Shown here one piece after another: positions 1 through 6,100 of a stretch of DNA of 8,288 nucleotides. How positions within the stretch are numbered: position 1 is the stretch's first letter; every line of letters begins with the position of its first letter. Origin of the DNA: CAYMLQ01 sp964390795 (GTDB lineage: Bacteria > Verrucomicrobiota > Kiritimatiellia > RFP12 > UBA1067); contig CAYMLQ010000276.1 of assembly GCA_964390795.1 (NCBI GenBank), positions 1 through 8,288 of the forward strand, in the 5' to 3' direction. The notes below the pieces were generated by a model, which worked only from the letters and a program-made list of their open reading frames with translations, searched no databases and was not told the origin of the DNA. Made by a program: the position numbers and the translations under genes.

Positions 1-54
1 GGGGAACTGGGGTCTCTTTGGGCATCCTAGCTGCACCTGATCGCAGATGCGCCC
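1..54. other. Downstream flank, nothing recognised
   Basis: This short stretch beyond the hairpin shows no start of a gene with a ribosome binding site, no tRNA and no repeat that I can support. Confidence 0.5.
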
Positions 55-91
55 GAACGAGCGCACGGGCTGGAGGCCCGTGCGCTCGTTC
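55..91 (-). terminator. Strong hairpin after the PATR gene, without a U-tract
   Basis: Bases 55-70 (GAACGAGCGCACGGGC) and 76-91 are perfect reverse complements, giving a 16-bp GC-rich stem with a five-base loop (71-75). It begins 23 bases past the stop codon, as expected for a terminator or an mRNA 3' end stabiliser. On the minus strand the bases after the stem read GGGCGCATC, so the usual run of U is missing, and none follows on the plus strand either. It may act as a U-less terminator or as a processed 3' end. Confidence 0.6.
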
Positions 92-114
92 TTCGGATGG
101 CTGAGCGACTGCGG

Positions 115-3100
115 CTACCGGAGCCTGATCAAGGTGCCGTTGACATACACGAGCCTTACGCTGCCGTCTGACAGCGGAATCAAATGCCACTTGCTGCCGT
201 CGGGAATGTTGGTGTTGGCAAAGTTCCCGCTCCGCGTTCCCGTGCAGGTGAGGATCGTGTACTGCCGGGTGCGACTCAACAGGTCAAGGTTCACAATCTG
301 CAGCGCGATCGTGGACAGGTTGATGTTGCCCTGCACCGCGACGAGGTCGCAGTCTCCTGCCTCGGTGACATCCGCAAAGTAGGTACCGCGGAGCGTGGCG
401 GAGGAGCGGGCCGTCAAACTGAAGGTCTGCGAGCCAATGACGCCTTGGCCGGCTGGCGAAAGCACGGTGTCCAGAGTGCCGTTTGTGATACCGCCCGCGA
501 TGGCACCGGTGGTGTTGATCAGGTTCGTCAAGGTCAGCCCGTTCAGATCAAGCGTGCCGCCCGAGAAGGTGAACGTCGTGTTGGCGGGCAAGGCCAGCGC
601 GTTGTTGGGCTTCAGTGTGCCGCCTGCGAGGGTGGTTACACCGCCGTAGGTGTTGGTGCCCGTGAGCAACAGCGTGCCGTTACCTCGCTTGGTCAGGCCG
701 CCACTGCTGTTGGGTGCGAGCGTGACGCCCGTGACGGCGGTCTGCAGGTTGGTGCCGCCGCCGGAGAGGGAGACGGTCGGCAGGGTGCGGTAGCCGAAGC
801 CGGGGCAGGTGATCTGGACGCCCGTGACCGTGCCGTTGGCCGAGTCGAACTGCACGAGCGCGGTCGCGCCCGTGCCGCCGCCGCCCGCGATGGTCACGAA
901 GGGAGGCCCGATGTAACCGCCGCGCGGGGTGACCGTGATGCTCGACACGCCGCTACCAGTAGGCGCGAGCAGGTTGGCGTTGGCCGTACAGGCGAGGTTT
1001 GTCGTGTCGAAGGTCGCGCCGCCGGGGTAGACGTAGACGCCGTCGAGGGTGTTGGCGTTGACGCCGAACAGGTTGCCGACCGTGCGGGCGCGGAAGGTGC
1101 CGCCGCCGAAGTTGAGGTAGGCGAGCGAGCCGCCGCGATTGCCCTTGCTGAACGTGTTGGCGGTCAGCGTGCCGCCAAGCAGGTTGACGGTCGCGAACGC
1201 GTTGGTGCGGTCGGCCATATTGAGGTTTCCGGCAACGAGCGCGTCCGCGGCGCCGTCTACCGTGAAATCGGCATAGCCGCGCGACGTGCTGGTGCCCGAG
1301 GTTTCGCAGAGGTTGACGTCTTTGGCCGAATTGAACGAACCGCCAACCAGGTAGACGACGCCGGTTCCGCCGCGGTTGAGGGCCAGGTTGCCACCGTAGC
1401 TGCCGCTGAAATGGAAGGTGCCGCCGAACTGGGACAGGATGCCGACGCTGGCGGTGTTGTAGCCTACTTGCACGTAACCGTTGTTTGTCAGGGTGCCGCC
1501 GCTCAGTTCGTAGTAGCCGTATCCGTCCACGCCAATTCTGCAGTCATTACCCTGGCCGCACCAGTTATGCACGTGGCTGCTGCCGCGCTGGTAGACGGCA
1601 CCGTGCCCGCTCGTACCGTTGCCCAAGAGTATCCTGTTGGTGAGTGTGGCGCTGTCCTGAACGGTGAGGACGCCGCGGCCGTTATAGCCGACATAGAGGG
1701 TCGGCGAGGCACGGTTCTGGATCGGCAGAATGGTGCCCCAAACGGCGTTGCCCGCGAGCGTCATGCGGCCGAAATCAGCGGCGGCGTTGCCAACGTAGGT
1801 ATTCGTGGCATACGTGTGCATGGTGGCGGCGTTGGAGACGACGAAGGAGGCGGTGCCGATGGTGACGTTGCCGAGCCTGTGGTTTCCGTCGGCGGTCATG
1901 GTCACTTCTCCGCCGTTGATCGTCAAAGCGCCGTTGAAGGTGTTGACGCCCTGCAGCGCGAGCGAGTTGGTCCCCTGCTTGGTCAGTGCCATGGGCTTGG
2001 CGAGGTCGCCGGGGTGCTCCAGGCTCACGAGGGACGTGTCGATGCCGAGCGCCGCCGTGTTGGTGGCGAAAGTGTCGGCGTCATACAGGGAGCGGATCTG
2101 GTCATAGGTCCAGCCCGTCGTGGTGCCGTCGCCGGTCGGGAGCATGAGCGTGCCGCCGCCGGTGACCGTGATGCGGCTGGTGCCAGTACCGGGCAGCGAG
2201 CCTGTGGTCTTGGCGTAGAGCGTACCGTTGCTGACGGCGGTGGTGCCGTCATACGTGTTCGTACCGGTCAGGTAGAATGTGGACGCGCCCGCCGTCTTAA
2301 TCAGTGAGCCGCTGCCGCCGATGGGGCCGCTGAAGGTGGCGCTGTAAGCGGTGCCGCCTAAGATCGCTGCGCCACCGGTGAGCGTGACAGGGCCGGACCA
2401 GACATTGATGGTGCCTAGCCCTGAGCCTTGAGTAGGGCTGTTCGTAGAGTTGTTTTCGAGAACCAGGGTCCACGGTGTGGCGTTGGAGGCGACCGCGACA
2501 TTGTACAGCTCTAAGGTCGCCCCACTGCGGAGTGTCAGCGTGTTGGCGCTGCTGCCGTTCAATTTTCCGCCGCTGTCCAACCCGAATCTGCCGGCCTGGA
2601 CATCGATGTCGCCGGTGCCGCCTTCGCCGTCAGGAATAACCGTCACGGCTGAGAAGTTAATGAAATTCGTACCTACCTTGGTGACGTCGTAGCCGTTCAT
2701 CGTGAGCGTCTGCGTGTTGGCGCGAATATCCCAGCGGCGGCCGCCGCCGAACGTGGTGTTGCCTGCGAGCGTGATTCGGCTCAGGGCGTTCTTCTGGTCC
2801 GAACTGCCGTTGTTGACGATGGCACCCATGCCGTTGACGCCCGAACCGCTGACCGTGAAGGTTTCCGTGCCGATGTTCAGAGTATCCGTCCCAAGTGTGC
2901 CGCCCAGATCAAGCGTGGCGCCGGACTCGACCACGGTGCCGGTGGAGGCGTTGCCGAAGGCCCCGTTGTTCTGGACCACGAGGATACCCTGCTTGATCGT
3001 GGTCGGCCCCGTGAAGGTATTGGCTCCGGAGAGGGTCAGCACGCCGTTGCCGCTCTTGACCAGAGTGCCCGCGCCGCTGATGACGCCGCCGAGGGTCTGC

Positions 3101-6100
3101 GTCGACATCCCTCCGAACTCCAGAGCGCCTTGGTCGATCAGCGTCGTACCCGTGTAGCTGTTCCGGCCGTTGAGCTTGACCGTACCGCTGCCGGACTTGA
3201 TCACGGAGGCGGGTGAGGCACCATTGTTGGTGACCGCCGCATTCAGGGTCAGCGTGCTGTCAGACGGGTTGATCAGGTTGAGCGTACCGCCGGTTGTGAG
3301 AGGCATGATGAAACCCTCTCCCTCGACCGTGCCGAGCGTCAGGTCAGCCTTGCCCGCCGCGATCATGAGGTCGCTGACCAGCAGGGTCTGATTGGTCATG
3401 CCAACGGTCGCGGAGGTTCCCCAGTTCTGCAAAAGGGATTTCAGATTGTTGGTGGTTGCTCCAGCCAACGCGATGGGACCGGCTGTGCCCTCGTCGTTGA
3501 TGCGGGCACCGAGTGCGGCGTTGTCCGGAATGACGGACGGGCCTTTGGCCGTGAGGTTTGTGAACACGTTGTCGCCCGCAGCCACGACGCCCAACGTGCT
3601 GTCGTAAGCAGCGTAGTTTGTGGTGTTGTAGGTCGCCCAAAGGCCGATCAGGCCGGCTGCCGGGGCAGCTGTGAACATGACCTTGTTACGGTTGTCGACG
3701 CCCAAACCTGCGCCGCGGAAATCGACCGCAGCGGTGCCGTTGCGGGCGAGCGAGGCGAAGGTCAGGATGGAAGACTGCGTCTCGTCCGCCTGCGACGTCA
3801 TCAGGATGTTGGAGTTAAGGTTGACGACGAGCGGGCCTGCTGTTTCACTGTAGTTGGCCGCGCCGCCCGTGTGGCTGTAGCTGAAGATGCCGCCATTCAG
3901 GGTGACGGTGCCCGTGTCGCCCAAGCGGTTAACGCTGTTCGACAGCGGACTGTTGGCGATTACGAACGTGCTTGTCGAATTGACGGTGAGACCACCGTTT
4001 CCGATAAATCCATTCTCTCCGCCGACAACGAGCGAGCCGGCACTGACGGTAGTCGCGAGGGTGTAACTGTTTGAAGCCGATAGGAGCCAGGTGCCTACGC
4101 CGACATCTCGCGTTAAGTTCACAGTCTCATTCGCGACGGCGCCGTTAACAATTGGACCTGCTATTTCGCCGTCACCATCGCCGCGCAGTCTCAGGCCGCG
4201 TGGTCCGGCGTAGTCGCCTTCGATGCTTCCAGTTAAGGTCAGCTTGTCCGCTACGGAATGGATAACCGTATCTCCTCCGCCGCCCTGCAAGAAGAAGTTC
4301 CCACCGATGGTGTTCATGCCCGACAGGTTCCGTATCGCTCCTTCGTACGCGCTGCTTGTGTAGAACGCGATGTTCGTCCCGAGCGAGATCGGCCCACCCG
4401 AACCATCCAGATGGAGCTGAGTATTGCCAGCCGTTCCGTTCAAAACTCTGACGTACTTGTTACTGACGCCGAGTGAGCCGCTCTGGGTGATGACGAGTAT
4501 ACCCTCATTGATTTCGACAGGCCCGGTGAACAGGTTGTTGCCCGTGAGCTTCCACGTGTTGAAGCCGGCCTTGTAAAGGTCAACCTTGTTCGTGCCGTAG
4601 CTGTTATTGATGACGCCCGCGATGACGCCGACGTTGTTGGAGAGGCCCTGCAACTGGAGGCGCTTGGCGCCGACGCCCGACGAGATCACATCGCTGGTGA
4701 ACGTGAGCATGTTGGTGCCGTTATGGGAAATCGTGGCCTGGCCGGTGGTGCCGGCAAGATCGATCACGCGGTCGCTGGTCTCGCCCATGCCCGTGTAGGT
4801 CAGTATTCCGGCTGTACCGCCCGTGCCGATCTTGACAGTGCCTTGTGCGGTGCTTGTGGGCGCACCCACGGGGCTTGCGCCGCCGTTGACGCTGCCCAGC
4901 GCGGGCACGCTGAGGGTGCCGCCCTTGATCCACGTGGGGCCTAGGTAGGTGTTAGCGCCGCTAAAGATGATCGTGCCGGTACCTACCTTATCGACAATGT
5001 AGCCGTTGCCGAGGTCGTCAATGATGCCGCTGACCGTGCCCACGCCGGTGTTCGCACCGAAGAAGGCGTCCGCACTGTTGGTCATGGGCGCTGCCAGTTT
5101 GACGGGGCCAGCCCAGGTGGCACCGGAGTCTAGGCGCAATTGTCCGAGCGACTCGCCCGTGTCGCCGCCTTGCAGGATGACCGTCGCATTGCGTGAAACC
5201 GCCGCAGCGCTATGAAGCGTGGCATTGGTGCGGACATAGAACGTCGCGGCGCTGTTGTCCGCGCCGACCAGGATGGCCTTACCCGCAGCCATGGCTGCGC
5301 CGACTCCGATATTCCAGATGCCGGTGAAGCCCGAGTAGTCGCCGCTGAGATAGGTGTTCCCGCTTCCGGTGCCCACCGTGACGTTGACCGTGCCGGTGCC
5401 CGTAAGAGAGGTTGAAAGGCCGGAGTAGGTCACCGCGCCTGCGGTCAGGTTGAGCGTGCTGTTATTGGCGACAGGGCCGAGGCCGAGCGCGCCGCCCGCG
5501 CTGGCGGTCACCGCGCCGGTATTGTCTCCGACAGTGAGCCCGCCCGAGAAGCTGTTCGTGCCGGAGAGCGTGAGGGTGCCGAGGCCAGTCTTGGTCAGGC
5601 TGCCGCTGCCCGTGAGAGAACCGCTGAAGGTGGTGGGTGCGTTGTTCTTGCCGACGGTCAGGGCGACCGCGTTGGCCGCGTTGTCCGAAAGGGCCGCGCT
5701 GAAGGAGCCGGTGAGACTGCCTAGGTTGAAGGCGTGGGTGGCGACCGAGCTGTCGAAGACCGTGCCTGCCGTCCCGAGCGTGGCGTATTGCAGCGCGTCG
5801 CTGTTGGCCAATACAAGGGAGCCGCCGAAGACACTGACCGTGCCCGCGAAGGTGTTCGACGCGGCGAGGGTGGCGGTGCCGGCCCCGTATTTGGTGAGCT
5901 GGGAGGAGGCACCAGTGTCGGCGATCACGGCATTGACGGTGAGGCTGTTTGCGCTGGCGTTATTGAGGGCAAGTTCGCCGTTCGGTAGGAGCGGCGTAAG
6001 TGTGCCGTCATTGGCCGCAACACCGACTGTGACCGCGGCATTGCCGTCAGGAACCGAGACCATGGCGGTCTGCAGGGTCTTGCTGGCCGTGTTCACCGTG

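Noticed and set aside
184..2307. A 707-codon open frame on the plus strand, opposite the 3' third of the giant gene
   Set aside because: Its product is a featureless Ala/Val/Gly/Arg/Glu-rich string without signal, domain or start-site support, as expected when GC-rich Gly/Thr/Asn/Leu codons are read antisense. The minus-strand frame has clear repeat motifs over the same bases.
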